Below, in pieces: positions 6,931 to 14,542 of a DNA stretch of 37,179 nt. Each line of letters opens with the position of its first letter. The first letter of the stretch is position 1. Where the stretch lies: positions 1 to 37,179 of the IMG/VR virus record IMGVR_UViG_3300037485_000392; one strand, given 5' to 3'. Position numbers and translations under genes: made by a program. Origin of the DNA: a virus. The notes beneath the pieces are model-generated. The model made no database searches, had not been told where the DNA came from, and saw nothing but the letters and a program-made list of their open reading frames with translations.

Positions 6931-7508
6931 TTTAACATTTCATTTATTGCATCAACAACATATTGACCATGCAGTAATAAGAACTCTTCCTCTTCGATGT
7001 CAGTAGGTTGAAAGATAACACCATACTTTTTTTCAAGTCCTTTAGATTTACCTAATTCAGATTCAGGTAATGTTAACTCAACTGAAAGACCATCTTTGAT
7101 TACTTCAGATTGTAAAAAACCACCAGCTAACTTACCAGTTAATTGAAGTGGTAATGTAGCAGAAGTCTTAGTCTTTAGTTCAGCATAACCACCAGCAAAG
7201 TATAATGACTTAATTGGTTTGCCTTTCTTAGTCTTACCTTTAGAATCTGTAGAACCTTTACCAAACTTGAATGATGCTGGTGCATTCCTTAATGACTTAG
7301 GGTCAACATAGATAGGCTCAGTTGAATAATCTTTAGTTGGTAGTTCTTGCATTGCAGTATTATAACCACCACTATTACCCTTACCAAATATACGCTTAAA
7401 CATTACCCTCTTTAAATTCATACCAGCACGATAGAGTGGTTTAAAATTACTATTCCACTCTTTATTAAGAGCATCCAATCTAAGGTTCATTTCTTTTATA
7501 GTAGGCAT
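6927..7508 (-). CDS. Putative head-tail joining / tail completion protein (gp10-like)
   Basis: The reading frame is open from 7547, but the ATG at 7508 overlaps the previous stop by one base (TGATG) and gives 193 residues, so I prefer it. The protein begins MPTIKEMN and has a basic, Gly-rich middle. A pattern LPLQLTGKLAGGFL and a C-terminal helix (QYVVDAINEML) follow. This fits virion morphogenesis proteins of the HK97 gp10 kind, which act at the head-tail joint. Its place after the capsid and the 348-residue structural protein agrees. The assignment is tentative. Confidence 0.6.
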   Translation of the reverse strand: MPTIKEMNLRLDALNKEWNSNFKPLYRAGMNLKRVMFKRIFGKGNSGGYNTAMQELPTKDYSTEPIYVDPKSLRNAPASFKFGKGSTDSKGKTKKGKPIKSLYFAGGYAELKTKTSATLPLQLTGKLAGGFLQSEVIKDGLSVELTLPESELGKSKGLEKKYGVIFQPTDIEEEEFLLLHGQYVVDAINEMLK

Positions 7509-8554
7509 CAGGGTAGAGAAGTTACATACTTGTAATTCTTGTTGCAATCAAAGCAATGTCTATCATCAGGCAATCTCATGTTAGTAAGCATTGCACTTAA
7601 CTCTTCATTATATCTTGTTTGTGCAATATCTCGTGCTGCCACAATACCTTCAGTAGCATCACTTGTTGCAAAGACCTTATTACCCTTATTTACTGAGACC
7701 GCTGTATTTACTCTTTGATTTGGTGAGATAGTCAAGGCATAGTTAAATATTTCGATTGCCGTTGCATAAGCTAAAGGCATAGCCATCAATCCACCTATTG
7801 AACACAACCAACTTTCTCTATCACAATTGACATTATAAACAAAGGACATTCCTTGAGTATACTTCTTAGATAATGAAGATAACACATTGAAACCATCAGT
7901 AGTTAATTCGATTCCTATAGCATCTACGAATGGGCAAATGTGAGCCTCTTTTAAACGTCCACCACAATCAGTACACGCACCTTTTTTGGTAATCATTTTG
8001 GTAGTGTCATACAAAGACTCATAGACAAAAGCTAAATCTAACTTTCTACGTTTTGCCTTGAAGGTACGACCAATGAACTCTTCTACTGCTTCACTTTGAT
8101 AATCGAATGTATCAATTAACTTTAGTGTTGACATATCAAATACCAATATCTCTACTGGTACTGACATTGTATAAATGTCAATCTGTAATGTACTAAGGTA
8201 GAAGTTTAAGAATGATGTATTGTTAGGGTCAACTTTAACTCTAATACCAGCATAATTACCAGCACCTAATGCAAGGTCTATGTTAGATGCATTAGTTAAT
8301 ACTTGACCTATTCTTTTATTTTCAATGATGGTATCTGCTTTCATTGTAGCTTGAAGACGTGACAAAATATCACTACTTAACTTTCTCCAAGCAAAGGCTC
8401 TCTTACCTTCAAATAATTCTACACCAGTATTATACTGGTCGGTTATAAGTTGACCTAATAGAGTGGTGTTAATGCCTAAATCGTCTATGTATAAACCAGT
8501 AGATGGTTCAGAGATTTGGCAGCCTTTCAAACCTAATAGTTTTTCAAAGCACAT
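7508..8554 (-). CDS. Cys-rich virion structural protein between capsid and joining genes
   Basis: I do not recognise a named family in this 348-residue protein. It has likely metal-binding clusters: CTDCGG with a nearby H.C (about residues 195-210) and a C-terminal HCFDCNK. The centre contains a hydrophobic segment (GGLMAMPLAYATAIEIF). It is the first gene after the capsid terminator, so its level should be below that of the capsid. Given its neighbours it may be a neck or connector protein. A role in the virion is inferred from position only. Confidence 0.6.
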   Translation of the reverse strand: MCFEKLLGLKGCQISEPSTGLYIDDLGINTTLLGQLITDQYNTGVELFEGKRAFAWRKLSSDILSRLQATMKADTIIENKRIGQVLTNASNIDLALGAGNYAGIRVKVDPNNTSFLNFYLSTLQIDIYTMSVPVEILVFDMSTLKLIDTFDYQSEAVEEFIGRTFKAKRRKLDLAFVYESLYDTTKMITKKGACTDCGGRLKEAHICPFVDAIGIELTTDGFNVLSSLSKKYTQGMSFVYNVNCDRESWLCSIGGLMAMPLAYATAIEIFNYALTISPNQRVNTAVSVNKGNKVFATSDATEGIVAARDIAQTRYNEELSAMLTNMRLPDDRHCFDCNKNYKYVTSLP

Positions 8555-8575
8555 ATTTTAGTTTTTTCAAAGTTA

Positions 8576-8607
8576 TAAAAAAGGGTGGGCATTTAAACAC
8601 CCACCCC
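8576..8607 (-). terminator. Strong rho-independent terminator after the capsid gene
   Basis: On the minus strand GGGTGGG (8606-8600), a 10-nt loop and CCCACCC (8589-8583) form a perfect 7-bp GC-rich stem followed by TTTTTT (8582-8577). The stem starts only 6 nt after the stop of the -1 extended capsid frame (8613), not directly after the normal stop (8690). Confidence 0.9.
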
Positions 8608-8612
8608 TCAAT

Positions 8613-9733
8613 TTATTGTGATAGTAAATTGTCACCATCTTGACCCATCAATTCATCTAAGTTCTCACTCAGTAGAAATTGTGGGCTATCTATGGGTTTA
8701 CAATAGAAACACAATTCACATAGTTCACACCAGCAAATTTATCTCCAGCCTCATAGATGTCAGTAGGCAATGTAACAATTTTACCAGTAGCGGTTACGAT
8801 AACAGAAAGGTTACCGCAGTCATCCTTTAAAGTAAGGTCAACTGGTACACCAGCTGGAGTGAATGCAATTGTACGTGAGTAAGCCATACCTACTGATGGT
8901 GTGAAATTAGTATTCCACTCAGCAAGGTTATAAGATAACCATTGGATAGCACCAGCAGTAGTTACTAATGCAGATGTTTGGTCACCTTGTGCAGATGCTA
9001 CACGTGCATCATAAGCAAATCCAAAACCATTTTGTTGAGAGATAGCTAAGATATCAATACCACTTTGTGAGCAGCAACCAGCCTTAACTGCATTAGCGTA
9101 GCGTTGCATAGCTGCTCCACCGAATGCAATTGGTGCTGCTGGGTAGTTAGCCATTGTTGCTGCTTGTTGAATATCAGCTAAAGCAAATGGGTTAAGATTA
9201 CCACTTGAATCAATAGTAGCTATTTCAATGCAGTCACCATCCATTGTGTAGAAACCAGTTACATCAGTACCCCAAGTACCAATAGCAGCAACCGCTTGAG
9301 TAGCAGCAGCAGTAGCAACTTTTCTATCAATCACGTCCATAAGGCGCATAACTGATTCTAAGAAGTAAACGCTATTATCTTGACAATGACGTGCAATGTC
9401 TGCACCTGAGATTAACTGAGATGCTTGATAAGTATCTGTAGTCTCTAATGTATAGGTAGTTGTTGAGTCACCATAAACATTAGTAGCAGTACAATTCATA
9501 ATCTCTGCACCCTCTTCTACTTCAGTTTCAGGTAGACGTTGAATCCAACGTGCTTCAACCGTTCTTAATTTACCGCCACCAGTTGATACTTGTTGACGAA
9601 TTAGTTTTACGTTTTCAGGTGAGTTAAGATACTCAAGAAAAGGTAATGACTCACGTTGACCAACCTCAATGAAGAGTTGACCAAGTGGTGCTTGGATATT
9701 CGGGCATTCCGATAGTATACGAGAAATTGACAT
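8613..9733 (-). CDS. Candidate -1 frameshift form of the capsid protein (373 residues)
   Basis: If ribosomes slip back one base at A_AAC_CCA (8699-8693), the 347-residue capsid protein gains 26 residues, PIDSPQFLLSENLDELM then GQDGDNLLSQ counting from Pro347. The extended frame ends at TAA 8615-8613. The extension is acidic and plausible as protein, although a frame staying open for 26 codons is not rare by chance. The support comes from three things together: a canonical heptamer touching the stop, a stem-loop at the right distance, and a terminator placed just behind the -1 stop. Known phages make a minor longer capsid form this way (T7 gene 10). Protein data would be needed. Confidence 0.55.
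8644..8699 (-). promoter_or_regulatory. Candidate -1 frameshift signal at the end of the capsid gene
   Basis: The heptamer AAACCCA (8699-8693) is in the phase X_XXY_YYZ and is followed directly by the UAG stop. After 7 nt a stem starts: CCCACAATT (8685-8677) pairs with AATTG-A-TGGG (8653-8644), giving 9 bp with one bulged A. An inner CTGAG/CTTAG hairpin (8672-8668 with 8661-8657) closes the loop. The spacing is that of classical frameshift sites. Confidence 0.6.
8690..9733 (-). CDS. Major capsid protein
   Basis: This 347-residue protein has the size and layout of an HK97-type major capsid protein. It has a Glu-rich, Ala-rich core with VATAAATQAVAAIGTW and an FGGAAMQRYA-type helix. Its context fits: scaffold upstream, private promoter P3, long structured leader, and strong terminators on both sides, as for the most abundant protein of the virion. 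The ATG at 9733 follows an A-rich leader without a Shine-Dalgarno motif. Several Cys residues near the C-terminal third (CCSQS, DDCGN, NCV) are unusual and might support cross-links. The family call rests on layout and composition more than on a diagnostic motif. Confidence 0.8.
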   Translation of the reverse strand: MSISRILSECPNIQAPLGQLFIEVGQRESLPFLEYLNSPENVKLIRQQVSTGGGKLRTVEARWIQRLPETEVEEGAEIMNCTATNVYGDSTTTYTLETTDTYQASQLISGADIARHCQDNSVYFLESVMRLMDVIDRKVATAAATQAVAAIGTWGTDVTGFYTMDGDCIEIATIDSSGNLNPFALADIQQAATMANYPAAPIAFGGAAMQRYANAVKAGCCSQSGIDILAISQQNGFGFAYDARVASAQGDQTSALVTTAGAIQWLSYNLAEWNTNFTPSVGMAYSRTIAFTPAGVPVDLTLKDDCGNLSVIVTATGKIVTLPTDIYEAGDKFAGVNYVNCVSIVNP

Positions 9734-9841
9734 TTTAGTCGATTTAGAAAGTTAGATTTTGACTCATTAAAGGTTGAGTATTTTACCTACTTTTTGGCAT
9801 CGTGTTAGAGTCACGATTGACTACTTTGTCTTTTTGCGTGG

Positions 9842-9884
9842 TAAATTTACAAAAATATTTTAGATATTATTTGTTTTTATCAAA
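9842..9884 (-). promoter_or_regulatory. Promoter P3 for the capsid gene
   Basis: On the minus strand a TTTG (9884-9881) is followed after 23 nt by TATTTTTG (9857-9850), a perfect TAnnTTTG -7 box. The spacer is a few bases longer than at P1, P2 and P4, which makes the -33 element less certain. The expected start near 9843 gives a leader of about 110 nt with two hairpins, fitting a long-lived capsid mRNA. Confidence 0.65.
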
Positions 9885-9994
9885 TCGTTTTTAAAGCCTC
9901 ATATATTCGATTTAAGACACTCAAAGTGTTTTTGATACTGCAATACCTTTTTAAAAAGATAATACTTTCGATTGATTATCAATGAGTTATAAAC

Positions 9995-10026
9995 ACAAAA
10001 AAAGGGTAACATTTCTGCTACCCTTC
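9995..10026 (-). terminator. Rho-independent terminator after the scaffold gene
   Basis: AAGGGTA (10025-10019 on the minus strand as read), a 10-nt loop and TACCCTT (10008-10002) form a 7-bp stem. It runs straight into a run of T residues (plus-strand A 9997-10003). It separates the portal-scaffold transcript from the capsid promoter. Confidence 0.88.
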
Positions 10027-10086
10027 CCCCATTTACTTAATCTTCGCATAAAAAGTAAACCACTATGAACACTCAAAGATACTAAA

Positions 10087-10902
10087 TTACATACCTAAAA
10101 AACGTGGGTTAACACTTTTTGTTTTATTGTTTTGTGTAGTTTCAATAGCTGGGATGTATGCACCTCTTTGATTAATTGGTTTACCTTGATGTACATTTTT
10201 TTGGATAATACCAGCATCAGTTGCCTCCTTTAAAAGCACATCTGAGATACCTAAAAATGACCCAGCCTTAGCAGTTGACTTAAGACGTTCACCACTTTTC
10301 TTATCTTTTACAATTGCATTACCATCGTCTTCTAAGTCTATCACATACTTTTCTGCAATCACAGATTTGAAACCACGTAGTGTAATATCACTAACTGATG
10401 GGTCAATCTTAATAGCAGTAAGTTCTTTTTCAAAGATTGAATTGATAGAACTAATCTTAGTCTCTTCTTTTACCTTAGTCTTATAAGATTCAAACTGATT
10501 CATTACATCTTGACGTGCTGAATCCACATCATTATGTTTCTTTTCTAAAGACTTGTACTTAGATTCCCATTCCTTGATTAAGGTCTCTGAGCCATTACCT
10601 GATGCTCTTTTTTCCCATTCCTCACGTTGTGCCTCAAATGATTCTTTAGCTCTCTCAGATGCACTCCTAATAACCTCTTCTACTTTCTTATCCTTAAAGT
10701 CATCTTCAGTAAGTACAATACCAAATGGTTCAAATGCTTTACGTGCTACGTTGGTAATGCTACCAGTAACACGACCTATCTTGCTTGATAGTTCCTCACT
10801 TTTTATCCATTGTGCTGTAAATTTTTCCTTCGCTTCCTCTATAGATTCTGCGCTTTCGAGATTTAGGAACTTCACCAGTTCCAATGCTTCTGCTTCCTTC
10901 AT
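10087..10902 (-). CDS. Capsid scaffolding protein
   Basis: This 271-residue protein is very rich in Lys, Glu and Ser and has a long central coiled coil (about residues 75-160). No Cys or membrane segment is present. A more ordered C-terminal part ends in RFLGM. The protein lies directly upstream of the capsid gene and downstream of portal and MuF genes, where scaffolds normally sit. Scaffold proteins guide assembly of the procapsid and then leave. The start at 10902 lies inside the preceding 76-residue frame (107-nt overlap); the N-terminal EALELVKFLNLESAESIEEA looks genuine, so I keep it. Confidence 0.8.
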   Translation of the reverse strand: MKEAEALELVKFLNLESAESIEEAKEKFTAQWIKSEELSSKIGRVTGSITNVARKAFEPFGIVLTEDDFKDKKVEEVIRSASERAKESFEAQREEWEKRASGNGSETLIKEWESKYKSLEKKHNDVDSARQDVMNQFESYKTKVKEETKISSINSIFEKELTAIKIDPSVSDITLRGFKSVIAEKYVIDLEDDGNAIVKDKKSGERLKSTAKAGSFLGISDVLLKEATDAGIIQKNVHQGKPINQRGAYIPAIETTQNNKTKSVNPRFLGM

Positions 10903-11026
10903 TGTTATTTGTTTTTAGTTCAATTGGTTTAAGTTCTAATTTGCGACCACCATTCATTTTAAGTAGTTCACCAACCATATCTGATGCACGTTTAATAGTA
11001 CCATCAGCCATAATGTAGTATGTCAT
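10796..11026 (-). CDS. Small protein overlapping the scaffold gene
   Basis: This is a 76-residue frame. Its first 42 residues or so (MTYYIMADGTIKRASDMVG onwards) lie in otherwise free sequence and look like real protein. The last 35 or so share DNA with the scaffold start in another phase and are strongly basic. It could be a small structural protein with a dual-coded tail, or a remnant. No slippery site joining the two frames was found. I do not recognise the family. Confidence 0.5.
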   Translation of the reverse strand: MTYYIMADGTIKRASDMVGELLKMNGGRKLELKPIELKTNNNEGSRSIGTGEVPKSRKRRIYRGSEGKIYSTMDKK

Positions 11027-11055
11027 AGGTCAAAGATAATAATTTTTTGAATACG

Positions 11056-11970
11056 TTATATTGGTGTAAAACCTTCTGCTTTTGCCCTTGCTTTAATTGT
11101 AGGGTCTACTAAGTCAGATTCAATTGGTACAAGGTAATGCCTACAATTCCACCCACCAACAAATGTGAATATAGACTTAGCATCAGTACCATCAATGCGA
11201 CCAGCCCAAGTACCATCTTCAATGTCATCAATACCAGCAGAGTTAATACCTCTGCCCCATTGTTCAATCTCACCCTTATGGAATACCTCACCTTCACGAT
11301 GTTGGCAGAATGGTCTTGTAGTAGGTATCTCACCACCTAAGTATTCAAAGTATACCGCACCAATTGTTTCATTGACCGCTGCTGAATAAGACCTATCAGC
11401 AACCGCTTGAGCCGTTAATGCATTTGTCTTTATGTGTCTTAATAATAAACCTTCAGTAGCATCAGTACCAACTATCACACCTTGTAATGCATTGATAGTA
11501 TCTCTAAGTGGCGCACGTGCTGATATGTTAACTACCAATTGTTCTAAGAATGGTTGAGTAACATTGTTCTTTAAACCACTACCTATAAAGGTATCAATAG
11601 CATTGGTCTTAGATATCTGTAATAACTTTGTTTGAGCAGCCGTTGGTTCAAATGCTGGGTCAAACTTTTGAGCCACCTCATTAGATAATACTACACCTTC
11701 ATCAATAGAGTTAAGAAAGGTTTTGATTACTGATTGGTATTCCTTACCAGCTAATGCCTCATTTAACTTATCTGCAATGATTCCAATACGTGCTACGTTG
11801 TTATCACTTTGAATGATGTTACCAGTAGAATCTATTTCTAAATCATTGATAACTGGTAGCAGTTCCTTCCATATCTTTAACTGAACCTTTTCGGTAGCAG
11901 TACCCATCTTATCAGGTGTGCTATCAAAGAGTTTAATCTTTTCTTTTACGATGTCACTAAGAGATGCCAC
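11056..11970 (-). CDS. Head morphogenesis protein, MuF-like
   Basis: This 304-residue protein has a helical N-terminal part and a C-terminal MuF domain. The domain shows the expected pattern TTRPFCQHREGEVF, a Trp/Gly-rich middle and then GGWNCRHYLVPI. It lies directly downstream of the portal gene (14-nt overlap), the classical place for this family. MuF-type proteins are minor head components that associate with the portal and may be injected or help assembly. No extra toxin domain is fused at its C-terminus. Confidence in the family is high. Confidence 0.85.
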   Translation of the reverse strand: MASLSDIVKEKIKLFDSTPDKMGTATEKVQLKIWKELLPVINDLEIDSTGNIIQSDNNVARIGIIADKLNEALAGKEYQSVIKTFLNSIDEGVVLSNEVAQKFDPAFEPTAAQTKLLQISKTNAIDTFIGSGLKNNVTQPFLEQLVVNISARAPLRDTINALQGVIVGTDATEGLLLRHIKTNALTAQAVADRSYSAAVNETIGAVYFEYLGGEIPTTRPFCQHREGEVFHKGEIEQWGRGINSAGIDDIEDGTWAGRIDGTDAKSIFTFVGGWNCRHYLVPIESDLVDPTIKARAKAEGFTPI

Positions 11971-13870
11971 TCAAAAGATTTTGTTGTGCAAGTTGAATAG
12001 GGTCTAATACCTCACGTACTTTGCTTACCGCTGCTTCACGTAGTTGTACTATCTGTTCTTGCATTGGTTGCTCTAAGAAGTTTTGATATTCTGCATTAGG
12101 TATAAAATTACGTATTAACTCCATTACAAGTTGAGGTGCTGACTGATGCAAAACATCTTGCCATTTCTCAATAGTACCTAATCCTAACCTTGCTACAATG
12201 TCTGCTTGACCCATGAGTAGGAGTTCATCTGCTGACATAATCAATTCATAGACTGCAGCACTTTCATCATCAGTATAGTTGATTGCTTTGATGTAGTTGT
12301 AAACATTAGCATAGGTCACCGCTGGAGGTACACCAGCCTTAATACCTTCAGATATAACTGCGAGGTAATCACTTGGAGTAGAGATATCAAACGAAGTAGG
12401 ATATACCAAAGTAACACCCCCAAAGTATTCTCCATAACGCATTTGACCAATAGTGTTAAGCATGAATTCATACATTCCGAATAATTGGTCACTAATAGGT
12501 TTAACAAACGCATACAAGGCTCTCATTTTATTGAGTGAACCCGTAGCAGTTGATGCCTCACCAATAGTACCTGATGCATCACTTGAGGGTAAATGTAAAA
12601 CACTCCTTGACTTATCCATTTGAGTATTAATCTCATTTCTAAGAAAGGTCAAGGTGTCCATTGGTGGACTTACAAACTTCATGTAGTCACCACTTAATCC
12701 TGAGTCACCCTCACTCATTGATGTCTTAGGTTTAACTAACAACATACCAGTAGGTGAAAATCTACTCTTAACACCAGCACCACTACAACTACCACAAGTA
12801 CGATAGCCACCACCGATAGGGTCAAAGATTTGTCCATTGTCACATCTGTTACCCTCTCTATCTACAAACTCACATATTTCACCTAATGCAACCATAAAAG
12901 GGAATGCACTTGTAGCTTTAGACATCTGTAAATAAGATTCATCTAATACCACTTGGTCAAGTAATGGTACAGCCGTAATGAATGGAGATTGAAATACCAA
13001 TTCATTATTAACTAACAAAGGTGTACCCATTAACTTACGACATGGTACATAACCTAAGTCATGTTGAAAGTATACAACTGGTTCACCAAATGTTAAGTCA
13101 CTCTTTTTACCTACTTGCTCAATACGATAGATGTAAGTATCATCAAACAATTCAAGTATAATACCTGAGTCTTCAACCTTGCTACCTACCTTAACATAAC
13201 TATTATCTTCATCAATTACTAAGTACCACTTACCATATTCTTGACCTACAATACGTTTGCAATTATAGTACGATGGCATTGGTTTAATTAGGTTGTTACC
13301 AAGTAGCACCTCTTCACCATTGTCATTTTCATCTTCACTATGAAAGTCTTCAGGTTCAATGGCAATGATTCCGTTAGGGTCAACCAATTTAAGAGTAGGT
13401 AGCATTGACTTGACGAATGCCTCAACACTACCAAACTTTTCTATCTCTTCATTGATGAATCTGCTAAAGGTATCTTCACCAAATCTTTCATCTAACTCAG
13501 GTCTTACATTAATTGACCAATTTTGGTCTGCAAATGCACGTGAGATAGTAGCTTTAAAGTCCTCAAATACATTAAGAGTAGTAGCCTTATAGTTAGCCTT
13601 TATATACTCATATTGCGCCTCTGTTTGGTTTGGACTTCTAACAGAAAGTAAATGTTCGGGATATACATCAGCACGTGCATGAGGTAAGATTGAATCATAC
13701 ATCATTGCAGCAAAGTTGTAACCATCCCAGTATTCAGGATATTGGTACATTCCTACTCTTCGCTTAGATATAGGATTGGTCATAGACCTTGACTTATCAT
13801 TATCGAATGCCTTGTGTTTGTAGGCAAACTTATTGACTATCTTATTTACCTCTTCAATAGAGAGTGCCAT
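11957..13870 (-). CDS. Portal protein
   Basis: This 637-residue protein begins the head gene group and has the length and order expected of a siphovirus portal. It is followed by MuF, scaffold and capsid genes. The dodecameric portal forms the DNA entry gate and docks the terminase. An unusual Cys-rich segment lies at about residues 330-366: CEFVDREGNRC, then CGSCSGAG. The second part has the CxxCxGxG pattern of DnaJ zinc knuckles, so this portal may bind zinc. The ATG at 13870 overlaps the stop of a 26-codon frame by one base (TAATG). Confidence 0.85.
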   Translation of the reverse strand: MALSIEEVNKIVNKFAYKHKAFDNDKSRSMTNPISKRRVGMYQYPEYWDGYNFAAMMYDSILPHARADVYPEHLLSVRSPNQTEAQYEYIKANYKATTLNVFEDFKATISRAFADQNWSINVRPELDERFGEDTFSRFINEEIEKFGSVEAFVKSMLPTLKLVDPNGIIAIEPEDFHSEDENDNGEEVLLGNNLIKPMPSYYNCKRIVGQEYGKWYLVIDEDNSYVKVGSKVEDSGIILELFDDTYIYRIEQVGKKSDLTFGEPVVYFQHDLGYVPCRKLMGTPLLVNNELVFQSPFITAVPLLDQVVLDESYLQMSKATSAFPFMVALGEICEFVDREGNRCDNGQIFDPIGGGYRTCGSCSGAGVKSRFSPTGMLLVKPKTSMSEGDSGLSGDYMKFVSPPMDTLTFLRNEINTQMDKSRSVLHLPSSDASGTIGEASTATGSLNKMRALYAFVKPISDQLFGMYEFMLNTIGQMRYGEYFGGVTLVYPTSFDISTPSDYLAVISEGIKAGVPPAVTYANVYNYIKAINYTDDESAAVYELIMSADELLLMGQADIVARLGLGTIEKWQDVLHQSAPQLVMELIRNFIPNAEYQNFLEQPMQEQIVQLREAAVSKVREVLDPIQLAQQNLLSGIS

Positions 13871-13950
13871 TATGCTACGATTTTAGTAGATGTAGTTGAA
13901 TTGATAATGTGTGAGCCACAAGATTTAGAACGACAAAATAGAACTTTCAT
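13870..13950 (-). CDS. Possible 26-residue peptide upstream of portal
   Basis: ATG at 13950 opens a short frame, MKVLFCRSKSCGSHII and then a Ser/Thr-rich end, which stops at 13872-13870. Its TAA shares one base with the portal ATG (TAATG), and the frame fills the gap between the methyltransferase stop (13955) and the portal start. The peptide has two Cys residues. It may be a real small protein or a leader for coupled translation of portal. Confidence 0.4.
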   Translation of the reverse strand: MKVLFCRSKSCGSHIINSTTSTKIVA

Positions 13951-13954
13951 AGTT

Positions 13955-14542
13955 TTAGTATTTAGAGATTAATGAAATACCACGACCCTCAGGTGTATTC
14001 AATGTTGTTGTGTTGTAGTTGTAATTTGCTGCATACTCAACAAGTCTTTTAGGGTCTTCAAGGTGGATGGTATCGTGATATACAATTACACCACCACGAC
14101 TAACCAACTTTTCAACCAACTTGAACTCAGGTAGGATTGATGCCCATGAATGGTCACCATCCACAAATATTAAATCAAAGTGATTAGATGGTAGCTTACC
14201 TAATTCATTATGTGAGTTACCTAAGATAAAATCAATTGACTTACCACCCTCTGACATATACAACTTAGTAGCTGGTGTACGATAGTCGTTGATGTCAATG
14301 CCTACGTATTGACCGCCTTTAGGTAGTGACTTAATAAGGTGTTGTGTTGTTTCACCTTCAAAGACTCCTATCTCAAGAATGGTCTTATACTTTGACATCC
14401 TAACTAATGATGCTAAGAATTGACCAACTTCATCTTCAGAGTTCCAGTCATGACGTGCCACCTCGTTGAATGTCTCAGTTGTTACAATTTCTTTAACAAC
14501 CTTCTTATGTTTTACTGCTTTCTTGGTAGATGTGTCTTTCAT
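13955..14542 (-). CDS. SAM-dependent methyltransferase in the structural region
   Basis: This 195-residue protein has the class I methyltransferase fold: motif I LEIGVFEGETT (about 56-66), the acidic strand end YVGIDIND (79-86), then DLIFVDGDHSW (123-133) and GVIVYHDT (151-158). It looks like the Methyltransf_24 family, often O-methyltransferases acting on sugars or small molecules, rather than DNA methylases, because no (D/N/S)PP(Y/F) motif exists. The N-terminal 20 residues are basic. It overlaps the glycosyltransferase gene by 4 nt, so the two probably work together, perhaps modifying a glycan on virion proteins. Confidence 0.85.
   Translation of the reverse strand: MKDTSTKKAVKHKKVVKEIVTTETFNEVARHDWNSEDEVGQFLASLVRMSKYKTILEIGVFEGETTQHLIKSLPKGGQYVGIDINDYRTPATKLYMSEGGKSIDFILGNSHNELGKLPSNHFDLIFVDGDHSWASILPEFKLVEKLVSRGGVIVYHDTIHLEDPKRLVEYAANYNYNTTTLNTPEGRGISLISKY

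Larger units (their letters stand above)
9734..10086 (-). other. 353-bp gene-free control region between scaffold and capsid
   Basis: In transcription order this region holds the scaffold terminator (9995-10026) and a copy of the AGGTATTGCAG..TCAAAA block (9929-9948). The inverted repeat ACACTcaaAGTGT (9917-9929), promoter P3 (9842-9884) and the 10-bp palindrome GTAAATTTAC (9841-9850) follow. The capsid leader then has two small hairpins: 9799-9817 (ATCGTG/CACGAT) and 9762-9779 (ACTCA/TGAGT). The only reading frames here are very short and overlap these elements, so I see no gene. Confidence 0.75.

Noticed and set aside
10011-10045. Short basic reading frames after the scaffold gene
   Set aside because: They run straight through the terminator hairpin and T-run and have no gene-like composition.
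10796-10902. Frameshift joining the 76-residue frame with the scaffold
   Set aside because: No slippery heptamer in the needed phase was found and the scaffold start looks genuine by itself.
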